Assembly (NCBI RefSeq): GCF_000455205.1
Contig: NZ_AUWQ01000012.1
Coordinates: 124,001 to 188,000 of the forward strand
Length of the DNA: 64,000 nucleotides
Reading direction: 5' to 3'
Origin: Mycobacterium sp. UM_CSW
GTDB taxonomy: Bacteria > Actinomycetota > Actinomycetes > Mycobacteriales > Mycobacteriaceae
Shown: in pieces, positions 44,490-52,835 of the stretch
Layout of the letters: each line of letters begins with the position of its first letter
How positions within the stretch are numbered: position 1 is the stretch's first letter
Position numbers and translations under genes: made by a program
The notes under the pieces: generated by a model
What the model saw: only the letters and a program-made list of their open reading frames with translations
What the model was told of the DNA's origin: nothing
Database searches by the model: none

Positions 44490-45260
44490 ATGGGGTTGCC
44501 CGCATTGGTCCTCGTGCACGGAGGCGGGTTCGCCGCTGATTCTTGGGAGCCCACCATCGACGTGATCCGCAGCCTGGAGCCGGAACTAAAGGTGCTCGCT
44601 GTTGATCTGCCGGGGCGGCGAGGGAAGCTCGGTGACCTGATCACCGCTTGTATCGGCGGCTGGGTGGACTCGGTGGTGTCGGACATCGAGGATGCTGCGC
44701 TCGACGACTTCGTGATCGTCGGCCATTCGCTGGCGGGCGTGATCGTCCCCGGTGTTGTCACCAAGCTCGGCTCGGCGCGGGTGCGGGAGATGATCTTGGC
44801 CACCGCGCAGGTACCAGCCAACGGCAGCGCCCTGGTGGACACGCTTCCCGGGGCGCAGAGCTGGTACGCACGTCGCACCGCGAAACGTTATGTGCAGAAA
44901 GGCCGTTCGGTCCGTCCGGGAGGTTTGCCTACTGCGTTGGCGGGGTTTGTATTCTGCAACGGAATGACTCCCGCACAACGCAGGTTCACGCTGGCTCGGT
45001 CCTGTCAGGAATCACCCTCCATGATGATAGAAAACGTTGACCGCAGCGGTATGCCCGACGATGTGCCACGCACGTGGATACTCACTGGGCGTGATCGTGC
45101 CGTCCCGAAAAAGATTCAACACGAGTGCATTGCCGCGCTTGGCGGAGTGCAGACGCTCATCGAGATCGACACCTGCCACATGCTGATGGTCAGCGAACCT
45201 GAACGGCTGGCAGAGATCCTCGTCGGGCGTTGCCGTTTGTACGAACAGCCCAGGCCCTGA
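44490..45260 (+). CDS. Alpha/beta hydrolase
   Basis: A 256-residue hydrolase. The oxyanion motif LVHGGGF is at residues 8-14, the nucleophile elbow VGHSLAGV near 91, an aspartate in LTGRDRAVP and the catalytic histidine in DTCHMLMV. ATG 44490 is chosen because AGGAGG lies 7 bases upstream. The closest groups are salicylate-esterase/HNL-like hydrolases. It lies alone between the tRNA-Arg and an integrase remnant, so it is likely cargo of a past integration. Substrate unknown. Confidence 0.8.
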   Translation: MGLPALVLVHGGGFAADSWEPTIDVIRSLEPELKVLAVDLPGRRGKLGDLITACIGGWVDSVVSDIEDAALDDFVIVGHSLAGVIVPGVVTKLGSARVREMILATAQVPANGSALVDTLPGAQSWYARRTAKRYVQKGRSVRPGGLPTALAGFVFCNGMTPAQRRFTLARSCQESPSMMIENVDRSGMPDDVPRTWILTGRDRAVPKKIQHECIAALGGVQTLIEIDTCHMLMVSEPERLAEILVGRCRLYEQPRP

Positions 45261-45404
45261 AAACCTGTCGTGAGTGCTGCCCCAAACAATCGACCTTTGC
45301 GACGGGGCTAGGCCGTCGCGCCGTACTTAATCGCGTGCCATTGCTCGTCGGCGATTCCGACCTCCTGGGCTGCCTTGTAGAGCCTGACCTACCGCCGCGC
45401 CGAC

Positions 45405-45668
45405 CTAAGAAACCACGCTCGGCGTAATTACCTGTCCCAGCGTGGCGCTGGCAGCCTTTAGCGCGTCGTCCTGACTGTGGGCGTAGATGCGGGCCGTGGT
45501 CTCGGCGTCGGCATGCCCTAACCACTTCGCGATCACCGCCAGCAGCACCCCGCGCAGGTGCAATGCGGTGCCGCAGGAATGCCGGGCATCGTGCAGCCGG
45601 ATCTCGCGAACCTTGGCTTTGCGGGCCAGCTTGTGCCACGCCCGCGTCAAGGTGTCAGGCCGTCTTTT
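45405..45668 (-). pseudogene. Tyrosine recombinase (phage integrase) C-terminal remnant
   Basis: The frame encodes only the C-terminal catalytic part of a mycobacteriophage-type integrase: the H-x-x-R box (LHDARHSCGTALH), the LGH box (WLGHADAETT) and the nucleophilic tyrosine (RIYAHSQDDAL). The N-terminal arm- and core-binding domains and the first catalytic arginine are missing. The open frame continues upstream to 45740, but those residues are unrelated to integrases. It is a truncated, non-functional gene marking an old integration near the tRNA-Arg. Confidence 0.8.
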
Positions 45669-45872
45669 ACCCGACGATTTTCCCAACATTTCCCCCCAAC
45701 AAAAACCCCCCACGCGAATTTCCCAACGCCACAGCCTCATTTTCGCTGGGGCTAGTTTTGGGCGAAAGCTGGCCTATAGCAACGAGATTGGAAACGGATA
45801 TGATGCGGGAAAAACACCACCGCCGGATCACCCGCAGGAGCCAACGGCGGATCATTCGGCCACCACTATCCG

Positions 45873-46178
45873 TTACGGCGCATATTCGGGGCAGTATGAG
45901 GCGGCCGAAGTTCGCACCAAAAACCTCACGTCGTCGTCGGTCATACCGTTCCGCTCGTGCGACTGGACCATACCCACGATCGAATCCATGCTGCGGCCCT
46001 GCGCCAGCAAAGCGCACATCTTGTGACCCATATTGATCAGGCCCTGATCACCCTTAGCGCTCGAGATGCCCTGATTGTGGAGCGCATTCAGGAACGCTGT
46101 GTCATTGTCGTCCGCGTGAGCGGTCGGAATAACGATCAGGAAAAGGGCCGCTGCCAGCACCGCGACGGTGCGCTTCAT
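45873..46178 (-). CDS. Secreted DUF732 protein
   Basis: A 101-residue protein with a clear Sec signal (MKRTVAVLAAALFLIVIPTA, cleavage after AHA at about residue 22) and a mature DUF732 domain with two cysteines (MCALL and YCPEY) that probably form a disulfide. DUF732 proteins are numerous, small, exported mycobacterial proteins without known function. Intact and complete. Confidence 0.85.
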   Translation of the reverse strand: MKRTVAVLAAALFLIVIPTAHADDNDTAFLNALHNQGISSAKGDQGLINMGHKMCALLAQGRSMDSIVGMVQSHERNGMTDDDVRFLVRTSAASYCPEYAP

Positions 46179-46285
46179 GACCGTGCATGGTAGCCCGACT
46201 CAGTCAGCGCTCGCGGGACCGGTCCCTGGTAGGCGGGCTCCTGGAAGTCAGCGTTTAAAACTCGCACGAGTGGGCACACCGCGGC

Positions 46286-47065
46286 ATGATCGCGCGTCAG
46301 CTCCCTCGTTTTCTCGCTCCTGCGGTAGTGGCCGCGTCGGGCGTCAGCGCTTCCGTCCTCGCCTCTGCGACCCCTTTCGCCTCCGCCGATCCGTGTCCGG
46401 ACGTTCAGGTGGTGTTCGCCCGCGGCACCGACGACCCCGCCGGGCTCGGCCCGACCGGGCAAGCATTCGTCGACTCCCTGCGCACCCGCGTTGGCGCAAA
46501 GTCGCTCGACGAATACGCGGTCAACTACCCCGCCACCCACGACTGGACGAACGCGGGTGAGGCCGGCATCAGGGACGCGGGCGCGCATGTCGTGTCGATG
46601 GCGCACGACTGCCCCAACACCAAGATGGTGCTGGGCGGTTATTCGCAGGGCGCGGCCGTGATGGGCTTCGTCACGTCGGCTGCAGTACCGCCTGGGATCG
46701 ATCCGACGACGGTGCCGAAACCGATGGACCCGGAGGTGGCCAACCACGTCTCCTCGGTCGTGCTCTTCTCCGTGCCGAACGAACGGGCCATGAATTTCTT
46801 CGGCGAGCCGCCGGTCGTCATCGGCCCGCTCTACCAGGCCAAGACGATCCAGATTTGTGCTCCCGGGGACCCGATCTGCGCTGACGGGATGAATTTCGCC
46901 GCACATGACACGTACGCGACCAACGCGGCAGTGATTGACCAAGGCGCTTCCTTCGCGGGCGGTCTTCTTGGCGGAGCTGCCGGCGGGCCTGCGGTTGCGA
47001 GTCCCGGCGCGCCGACGACCGTCGTCGGGTCTCCTTCTGCGGGCGGCGTTAACGTTAATCACTGA
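46286..47065 (+). CDS. Secreted cutinase-family esterase
   Basis: A 259-residue exported serine esterase. The signal peptide runs to about residue 34 (ends FASA). The catalytic triad is visible: S120 in GGYSQG, D195 in CAPGDPIC and H207 in AAHDTY. Cysteine pairs C37/C109 and C191/C198 match the cutinase disulfides. The glycine-, alanine- and proline-rich tail after residue 220 is extra. Mycobacterial homologues (the Cfp21/Culp group) hydrolyse lipid esters and are strong antigens. Confidence 0.9.
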   Translation: MIARQLPRFLAPAVVAASGVSASVLASATPFASADPCPDVQVVFARGTDDPAGLGPTGQAFVDSLRTRVGAKSLDEYAVNYPATHDWTNAGEAGIRDAGAHVVSMAHDCPNTKMVLGGYSQGAAVMGFVTSAAVPPGIDPTTVPKPMDPEVANHVSSVVLFSVPNERAMNFFGEPPVVIGPLYQAKTIQICAPGDPICADGMNFAAHDTYATNAAVIDQGASFAGGLLGGAAGGPAVASPGAPTTVVGSPSAGGVNVNH

Positions 47066-47303
47066 TTATCCCGCCCTGATCGATCAGCGCGCAGCGCCAA
47101 CGTGATCATTCGCTCCGTGCGCAATCAAGGCCACCAACTCGCCGAGGGCTTTGACGGTGCGCATTGATGGACTCATAAAGCGGCTTCGCTGGCAAACCGC
47201 GTGGAGTCACCGGCGAACTGCGAGAGGTTAGACAGGCATTAGATACTAAGCAAACGCACGTTAATCGGCACGACCCGGGAACAATGGGAGAGGACCGCAC
47301 TGC
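47066..47303. other. Intergenic region without recognised features
   Basis: 238 bases between the cutinase gene and a small hypothetical gene. Slightly AT-richer than its surroundings. No RNA gene, repeat or convincing open frame seen. Confidence 0.4.
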
Positions 47304-47495
47304 ATGCTCGTCGTGATCGAGGAACCCAAGTTCGCGGCCTACCAGGGCCATCTTGGCGAAGTACCGCTGATCGAACGCGGCTCGTTAACCCTGTCGTTCG
47401 ACACCAGAGACGGCGAGCGCGGCACTTTGCGGCTAAGCGCCGCCGAGTGCCGGGTGATCCTTCCCCACATCCAACGCCTCGTCGCCTCGACCTGA
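47304..47495 (+). CDS. Small hypothetical protein (63 residues)
   Basis: A short frame from ATG 47304 preceded by GGGAGAGG about 12 bases upstream. The sequence (MLVVIEEPKFAAYQGHLGEV...) is soluble, mixed charged and hydrophobic, without cysteines or membrane segments. I do not recognise a family. It ends 32 bases before the convergent deazaflavin oxidoreductase stop. It could be genuine, but support is only the ribosome site and codon use. Confidence 0.4.
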   Translation: MLVVIEEPKFAAYQGHLGEVPLIERGSLTLSFDTRDGERGTLRLSAAECRVILPHIQRLVAST

Positions 47496-47527
47496 CGAGG
47501 ATTCGCTGGGCGGATCGACAGCCGTCG

Positions 47528-48028
47528 TCAATCCCGGCTGAGAACGAACGCCTCGATGTGGCGGTCGCCGGCGCGCGCCTCGTACTTGCGCCAGCCGGGG
47601 TACATCTTGAGCCCCTTCGCCCAGATCTCGTCGCGCTCGGCCGGCGTGGCCAGCCGCGCGGTGGCCGGCCAGGTGTCGCGGCCGATCGACACCGTGGCTT
47701 TCGGGTTGGCCTTGAGGTTGTAGTACCAGGCGGGGTGCTTTTCGCCGCCCCAGTTGGACGCGATGAGGCCGACGCCATCGGGGTGCGGGATTCCGTACAA
47801 CGCGACGGTGCGGGGTTGACCGGACTTGGCGCCGGTGGTGGTGAGAATGACCGCGGGAACCCCGGTCACGATGCCGGCGAAGCTGCTTCGGCCACCGGTG
47901 ATCTTGGTGACGAGGCGGTCCAGATGATGTGCCGCCGGGCGCATGACCGCCGCCCCCACCTTCGTGGCGGCGAAGGTGCGCATCATTCGATGGAACGGGT
48001 TGGTGGCGTCGAAGGACCGGTCGGACAT
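47528..48028 (-). CDS. Nitroreductase / deazaflavin (F420)-dependent oxidoreductase, Ddn family
   Basis: A 166-residue split-barrel protein of the Ddn family that uses reduced F420. Conserved features include TTTGAKSGQPRTVALYG, the cofactor phosphate region, and SNWGGEKHPAWYYNLKANP, typical of this group. Family members reduce quinones and activate nitroimidazole drugs such as pretomanid; this paralogue's own substrate is unknown. Confidence 0.9.
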   Translation of the reverse strand: MSDRSFDATNPFHRMMRTFAATKVGAAVMRPAAHHLDRLVTKITGGRSSFAGIVTGVPAVILTTTGAKSGQPRTVALYGIPHPDGVGLIASNWGGEKHPAWYYNLKANPKATVSIGRDTWPATARLATPAERDEIWAKGLKMYPGWRKYEARAGDRHIEAFVLSRD

Positions 48029-48061
48029 GCTGTCATTCTTGCCGCAATTGCGTCGCCAGCT

Positions 48062-48787
48062 CTAGTAGGGCTCTGCCTGACCGCAGACCTCCCAGCCGCG
48101 GTTGCCGGACGGGCTGCGCCGTTCCGTTGGCGTGCGCCCCGCGCGGGCGCAGGCTTGATAAAACAGCGCGGCCACATCGTGCGGTCCGACAAAGTAGCCG
48201 TCGGCGTCCCACCATCGATTGAAGAACACGACGACGCGCTCGTCGTCGACCCTGGGCAAGAGCACGCTGCTCAGCCACGCCCACACGCCTGGTCGCGGGT
48301 TGCGATACAGCACGAGCATGCTCGGATAGGTCATCGTCCTGCTTTGACTGCTGTACATCCGTACGCAACGAAAATGATTGAGGTCGAAGGGAATTGCGCC
48401 GTCACCGCGGATCAGTGTGATGCTGCCGTTGTGGTCGACGTAGCAACTCTGGATCGCGCCCCGGGGCCGCGGGAAGCCCAGGGCGGCCACCAGCAGCACG
48501 GCCGGCGTCGCCGTCACCGCTAGCGGCAACGGCAGTTGAACGGTGACGAGCGCCAACACCACACACGGCGACACCACGCCTAGCCAGGCGCCCACCATCG
48601 GTTTGTAGTGCCAGAGACCCGCTCCGCCGCGCGGACCCTGAGCGGCGGGTCTTGCCCGGTACAGGTTCCGGAAGCGGGGATGCAGGCTTATGCCTACCCC
48701 GACGATCACGAACGCCGCCATGAACAACACGCTCGGCAACCACGGAGGCATGCCCGACATCATTGCCGTGATTCTCCGGCGGGACAT
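48062..48787 (-). CDS. Hypothetical membrane protein
   Basis: A 241-residue protein with three hydrophobic segments at about residues 16-34, 66-84 and 86-104, followed by a soluble domain of about 130 residues with a PH-like flavour (strand-rich, SITLIRGDGAIPFDLNHFRCVRMYSS). I do not recognise the family. Later ATGs (MMSGMPPW) could be the real start. The C-terminal half is basic. Next to the Ddn-like gene but not overlapping. Confidence 0.65.
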   Translation of the reverse strand: MSRRRITAMMSGMPPWLPSVLFMAAFVIVGVGISLHPRFRNLYRARPAAQGPRGGAGLWHYKPMVGAWLGVVSPCVVLALVTVQLPLPLAVTATPAVLLVAALGFPRPRGAIQSCYVDHNGSITLIRGDGAIPFDLNHFRCVRMYSSQSRTMTYPSMLVLYRNPRPGVWAWLSSVLLPRVDDERVVVFFNRWWDADGYFVGPHDVAALFYQACARAGRTPTERRSPSGNRGWEVCGQAEPY

Positions 48788-48821
48788 CGGCCCGACGCAA
48801 TGCGCCTACCGGTGCGAGGCG

Positions 48822-49204
48822 TCAGCCGGCGCCGGCCTGCCCGCCTGTCTGCGAAGTGACGACCGTGTAGAGCTCGGCGATAAGGTCGTCGCGCACGATG
48901 GCCACGTCGAATCCACTGGCGACCGCGTCGCCGCCCTCGGGTCCGAGCCGCCACGCCAGGTATCCGAATCCGCGGGTTTGGTAGACGGGACCGGCCTTGG
49001 TGAAAACCAGCCCACGCATCTGCGATTGCAACGCTATTGCCTTGGTTTCCAACGCTTCACGGCCGACGTGGTCCCTTCGTCGTCCGTCCAGCGAACGTCC
49101 GGGGCGTAAGTGCTGTTGATCGCCGGCGCTCTGCGCTCGGCATCGCGTTCGTTGAACACCCCGAGCAGATTCGCTTCCATCAAGTCATCAATGGTCTCAG
49201 TCAT
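48822..49204 (-). pseudogene. SnoaL/NTF2-like protein, disrupted by a frameshift
   Basis: The gene starts at ATG 49204 (MTETIDDLMEANLLGVFNER...) and reads in one frame through APDVRWTDDEG, then meets a stop soon after. The continuation (GREALETKAIALQSQMRGLVF... to GGQAGAG, ending at 48822) is in another frame. Joining the frames near 49073-49078, where GAAGGGACC looks one base short, gives a normal SnoaL-like domain of about 128 residues. It is divergent from the MarR gene. It may be a real pseudogene or a sequence error. Confidence 0.7.
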
Positions 49205-49216
49205 ATGGGGAATCTA

Positions 49217-49230
49217 CATGATAGATCATG
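49217..49230. promoter_or_regulatory. Palindromic operator candidate for the MarR regulator
   Basis: CATGAT-AG-ATCATG is a perfect palindrome with 6-bp arms, in the 105-base gap between the SnoaL-like gene (minus) and the MarR gene (plus). MarR proteins typically bind such short palindromes between divergent genes, so it probably controls both directions. Confidence 0.5.
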
Positions 49231-49318
49231 CATTTTATTCCCAGGGTGCTGGTCGATGCGCTAGGAGAGCCGGCGTCGTCGCGATATCCTCGGCGGGTAG
49301 CGAAAAGGAATGATCGAA

Positions 49319-49825
49319 GTGTCACGTAGTCCGCGACGAAAGCCCGCCCAGGAACCCTGGCTGTCAGCCGCAGAGATGCAAGCCTGGCTTGCGTTCATGC
49401 GGGTGCAGATGCGGATGAATTACGAGATGAATCGCGAGCTGCAGAGCGACAGCGACCTGTCGCTTGCCGACTACCACGTCCTGAATGCGCTGACGGCTGC
49501 GCCCGGCGGGCGTCTGCAAGTCTCCGACCTGGCGGCGCTGATCGGCTGGGAACGTAGCCGCGCGTCGCATCAGTTGCGTCGATTATGCGAACGCGGTCTC
49601 GCCGAGCGGGTTCCATCGAAGGACGACCGTCGGGCGACCGACGCGATTCTGACGAAGGCGGGCCGCGATGCGATCGACGCGGCGGCTCCCGGTCACGTGG
49701 CTTTGGTCCGACGGCTCTTCTTCGACCCGCTGCCCGACGAACTGCTTGCTCCGTTCACCGCGGCGCTGGAACACATCCACGTCCACATGAATCTCAACAG
49801 CTCTTTGCCGCCGGTTCCGTGGTGA
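49319..49825 (+). CDS. MarR-family transcriptional regulator
   Basis: A 168-residue winged-HTH regulator with recognition helix region LAALIGWERSRASHQLRRL and wing residues KDDRRATDA. GTG 49319 is preferred because AAAAGGA lies nine bases upstream; ATG 49310 is in frame but too close to that site. It is divergent from the frameshifted SnoaL-like gene and upstream of a DoxX-like gene. Ligand unknown, probably a phenolic or oxidative signal. Confidence 0.87.
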   Translation: MSRSPRRKPAQEPWLSAAEMQAWLAFMRVQMRMNYEMNRELQSDSDLSLADYHVLNALTAAPGGRLQVSDLAALIGWERSRASHQLRRLCERGLAERVPSKDDRRATDAILTKAGRDAIDAAAPGHVALVRRLFFDPLPDELLAPFTAALEHIHVHMNLNSSLPPVPW

Positions 49826-49900
49826 GCGGTCGCGGCCACTAGCGGACCATGGACGATGAATGATAAGTCACGTATAGTCTGGAAGAACTAGGAGGTCCCT

Positions 49901-50278
49901 ATGAACCTGGCGCTGTGGATCGTCGCGATCGTTCTGGCGATCACGTTCGCCGGCAGCGGGCTGCTGAAACTCGTTCGCACCAAGGACCAATTGGTGGGCT
50001 CGGGCTTCGGTTGGGCGGAGGACTACAGCCCGACGACGATCCGGCTCATCGGCGTCGCCGAGATCCTCGGCGCGATCGGGCTGATCGTGCCGGCTCTGGT
50101 GCACATCGCGCCGATCCTGGTGCCGCTGGCCGCGCTCGGGCTCGCGGTGGTGATGATCGGCGCGGCCGTGGTGCACGCCCGGCGCAAGGAGACACCGTTC
50201 GTCGCGATGAATGCGGTGCTGCTGGCGCTCGCGCTCTTCGTCGCCTGGGGCCGCTTCGGGCCCTATCCGCTCACCTAG
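49901..50278 (+). CDS. DoxX-family membrane protein
   Basis: A 125-residue protein with four membrane helices (about 3-22, 45-65, 70-90, 98-115), typical of the DoxX family. A good Shine-Dalgarno (AGGAGG) precedes ATG 49901. DoxX proteins take part in redox or thiol stress complexes in mycobacteria, but this subgroup is untested. It overlaps the convergent AhpD-like gene by 4 bases. Confidence 0.82.
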   Translation: MNLALWIVAIVLAITFAGSGLLKLVRTKDQLVGSGFGWAEDYSPTTIRLIGVAEILGAIGLIVPALVHIAPILVPLAALGLAVVMIGAAVVHARRKETPFVAMNAVLLALALFVAWGRFGPYPLT

Positions 50279-50844
50279 TCAGCGGGCTTGGTGCTGTCGA
50301 CCTGATTCGCGTCGTACTCGATGACGGGCGCCGAGTCGCCGTAGACGTCGAGCGTGTGAATGAAGCGGTGCAGTCCCATCACGCCGGCGCAGGTGAAGCC
50401 GAGCTCGATGATCTGCGCGGCGGTGAAGTGCTCCCCCAGGCGCTTGTAGAACTCGTCGTCCATGGCGTGATGGTCGGCCGAAAGCAGGTCGAGGAACTCG
50501 ACGGCCATCCGTTCCTGCGACGTGAGGGCGCCATGGCCCGGCGCCAGCAGGCACGCGACGTCCTCGTCGGTGATCGAATCGTGCTTACGGGATTGGCTAC
50601 ACGGCTCGCATTCGCCGAGTTGGGCGCTGCGGATGCGCAGCAACTCCAGGATCCGGCCGCCGAGCAGCGTGCCGGCGCCGAGCTGGTGTCTGGCCATGTT
50701 GACCTGTTCTAGCTGGGCGCTGCGATACGCGAATATCTGCAGGGGCACCGGCGTCGCGTAGAGCCCGGCGGCGACGCCGGCCTCCACGATTTCGCGGGAG
50801 TGCGGGCTGAGCTCTTCCATCGGAATTGGCGCAATACGCGGCAT
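50275..50844 (-). CDS. Carboxymuconolactone decarboxylase / AhpD-like protein
   Basis: A 189-residue CMD-family protein. The AhpD-type redox motif is present as GECEPCSQSRKH: glutamate, the C-x-x-C pair and the histidine. This suggests a thiol peroxidase-like or decarboxylase-type role rather than pure decarboxylation. It lies between a DoxX-like gene and an SDR gene, in keeping with a redox cluster. Substrate unknown. Confidence 0.82.
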   Translation of the reverse strand: MPRIAPIPMEELSPHSREIVEAGVAAGLYATPVPLQIFAYRSAQLEQVNMARHQLGAGTLLGGRILELLRIRSAQLGECEPCSQSRKHDSITDEDVACLLAPGHGALTSQERMAVEFLDLLSADHHAMDDEFYKRLGEHFTAAQIIELGFTCAGVMGLHRFIHTLDVYGDSAPVIEYDANQVDSTKPAD

Positions 50845-50903
50845 CAGATCACGCTAACTTTCTTGTGCATCACCGAAAAGCCCCGATGATTTGGGAGAAC
50901 TCG

Positions 50904-51692
50904 ATGTCCAGACTTGCCGGAAGGGTCGCGATCGTCACCGGGGGCGCCGGCGGAATTGGTGCGGCGACGGCGCACGAGTTGGCGCGCGAGGGCGGCGCCG
51001 TCGCCGTCGTCGACATCGACGAGGCGAAGGCCGGCGTGGTCGCCGACGAGATTGCGCGAACGGGCGCCCGGGCGATCGCGCTCGGGGGCGATCTCGCGCA
51101 GGAGGACGCGGCGCGCCAAGTGGTGCGGTCCACCGTGGCGGAGTTCGGCCGCGTCGATGTGCTGCATAACAACGCGGCGCTGACGGCCAGTGACTTTCTG
51201 TCGCGGGACACCACCGTCACCGAGCTGCCGCTGGAGGTGTGGCGGCGATCGCTGGAGGTCAACCTCGGCAGCCAGTTCCTCATGTGCAAGCACGCGGTTC
51301 CCGAAATGCGAAGGAGCGGAGGCGGTTCCATCGTCAACATGTCGTCGGGCGCGGCGCTGTCGGGCGACCGCACCCGCCTGGCCTACGGCGTATCGAAGTC
51401 CGGCGTGCACGCCCTGACGATGTACGTCGCGACCAGCGAGGGAAAGGCCGGCGTGCGGGCCAACACCGTCGTGCCCGGGCTGATCCTCACCGACGCCGTT
51501 CGTGCGCACCTGTCCGAAGACGTCATCGGCCGGCTGGGCCGGGCCACGTTGACGCCGTACCTCGGCGAACCGCAAGACGTCGCAAACCTCGTCGTATTCC
51601 TGGCCTCGGAGGCGTCCCGCTACATCACCGGGCAGATGTTCTCGATCGACGGCGGGATGTCGGCGCACGCCGGCCTGGACACTGGCGCTTAG
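50904..51692 (+). CDS. Short-chain dehydrogenase/reductase
   Basis: A 262-residue classical SDR. The cofactor loop TGGAGGIG is at residues 12-19, the NNA motif near 90, the catalytic serine in NMSSGAAL and the Y-x-x-x-K pair in YGVSK. The acid residue after the second strand (VVDID) favours NAD(H). ATG 50904 follows GGGAGAA. Substrate not predictable. Confidence 0.9.
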   Translation: MSRLAGRVAIVTGGAGGIGAATAHELAREGGAVAVVDIDEAKAGVVADEIARTGARAIALGGDLAQEDAARQVVRSTVAEFGRVDVLHNNAALTASDFLSRDTTVTELPLEVWRRSLEVNLGSQFLMCKHAVPEMRRSGGGSIVNMSSGAALSGDRTRLAYGVSKSGVHALTMYVATSEGKAGVRANTVVPGLILTDAVRAHLSEDVIGRLGRATLTPYLGEPQDVANLVVFLASEASRYITGQMFSIDGGMSAHAGLDTGA

Positions 51693-51938
51693 CGTTTCGC
51701 TGCGCGGCCCTCTCGTGCCAGTGAAACCGCAACAGCAACAGCCTGCGGTGCAGCCCAAACGACATGGTGAGCGGGTCACGCCACGGCGGTGTGCCGCGAA
51801 ATGTGGACGACTCATCGAATGCCATAGCGCCACTGTCGCACAGGTTTGATCCGCGCACCGGTGGCGCCAGGCCATGCCGCCGGTGTTGTTCACGCCCATG
51901 TCGACTCCTCTTCGCTCCGCCGTTGCCGCGCGGGGTGC
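51693..51938. other. Intergenic region between convergent SDR genes
   Basis: 246 bases. A minus-strand frame from ATG 51899 with a nearby GGAG is present, but its translation is unusual (cysteine-rich, running antisense into the SDR gene) and resembles no family I know. No terminator hairpin with a T-run was seen. Confidence 0.35.
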
Positions 51939-52751
51939 TCAGCCGCTCGACGGGCCGAGCGCGTACGCGCCGGTTTGCGGATGGTGATACCAGCCGCTGG
52001 CGGCGTGGGTGCCGCCGTCGACGTGGATCGTCTGCCCGGTGATGTAGCTGGACATGTCGGACGCGAGAAAGACTGCCGCGCCCGCCATTTCGTCGACGTG
52101 ACCGGCCCGCCCCATCGGGACGGTGAGGCCGAATCGCTCCTCGGATCCGGGCGGCGCGATCGCTCTGATGCCTTCGGTCAGAGTGATGTCGGGGGCCAGC
52201 GCGTTGACCCGAATGCCGTGCGGCGCGAGCTCCAACGCGGCGGTCTTCGTGTAGTTGATCACACCGGCCTTCGCCGCCGCATAGGTCGCGTAACCCGGTG
52301 CGGCGCGCACGCCTTCGATCGAGGTGACGCTGATGACGCTGCCCGGCAGCTTCTGCTCCACCAGGACGCGCGCCACCCGCTGGGTGCACAGGTAGACATG
52401 GCGCAGGTTGGCCTTGTACAGCGCGTCCCAGCCGTTCTCGCTGGTGTCGAGGATGCCCGACCAGAAGACCCCGCCGGCGTTGTTGACCAGGATGCTCACC
52501 GTTCCCAGTTCGGCGGAGGTCTGCGCCAGCGCGGCGTCCACCGCGGCGCTGTCGCGGACGTCGACGGTGAGGCCCAGCGCTCCGATCTCTTCGGCGGCCG
52601 CCGCGCACGACTCGGGGTCGCGTTCCCAGATCGCGACGCGGGCGCCGAAGGCCGTCAGCCCCCGCGCGATGCCGCGACCGATGCCCGCGCCACCGCCGGT
52701 GACGACCGCGACGCGATCGGTCAGCAGAACACTTGAGGGATCGAGTGTCAT
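51939..52751 (-). CDS. Short-chain dehydrogenase/reductase
   Basis: A 270-residue classical SDR with TGGGAGIG near residue 20, NNAGG, the catalytic serine in SVTSIEGV and Y-x-x-x-K in YAAAK. ATG 52751 gives MTLDPSSVLL; the frame is open ten codons further up. It is divergent from the NAD-dependent epimerase-like gene, sharing an 84-base AT-rich control region. Confidence 0.9.
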   Translation of the reverse strand: MTLDPSSVLLTDRVAVVTGGGAGIGRGIARGLTAFGARVAIWERDPESCAAAAEEIGALGLTVDVRDSAAVDAALAQTSAELGTVSILVNNAGGVFWSGILDTSENGWDALYKANLRHVYLCTQRVARVLVEQKLPGSVISVTSIEGVRAAPGYATYAAAKAGVINYTKTAALELAPHGIRVNALAPDITLTEGIRAIAPPGSEERFGLTVPMGRAGHVDEMAGAAVFLASDMSSYITGQTIHVDGGTHAASGWYHHPQTGAYALGPSSG

Positions 52752-52835
52752 GCAGCTGAATATAGAACAAATCCACGTCAAGGTTTACAGTCATTACCGA
52801 ATCTGTCCGATATGTAACAACCTCGGAGGGCCGCC

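Noticed and set aside
45308-45388. Short coding-like fragment on the minus strand
   Set aside because: About 26 codons after a stop, no start codon; too short to call a gene. Mentioned only as possible debris of the integrated element.
52752-52835. KstR-like operator between the SDR and epimerase-like genes
   Set aside because: Only a partial half-site (TAGAACA) is present; no symmetric partner was found.
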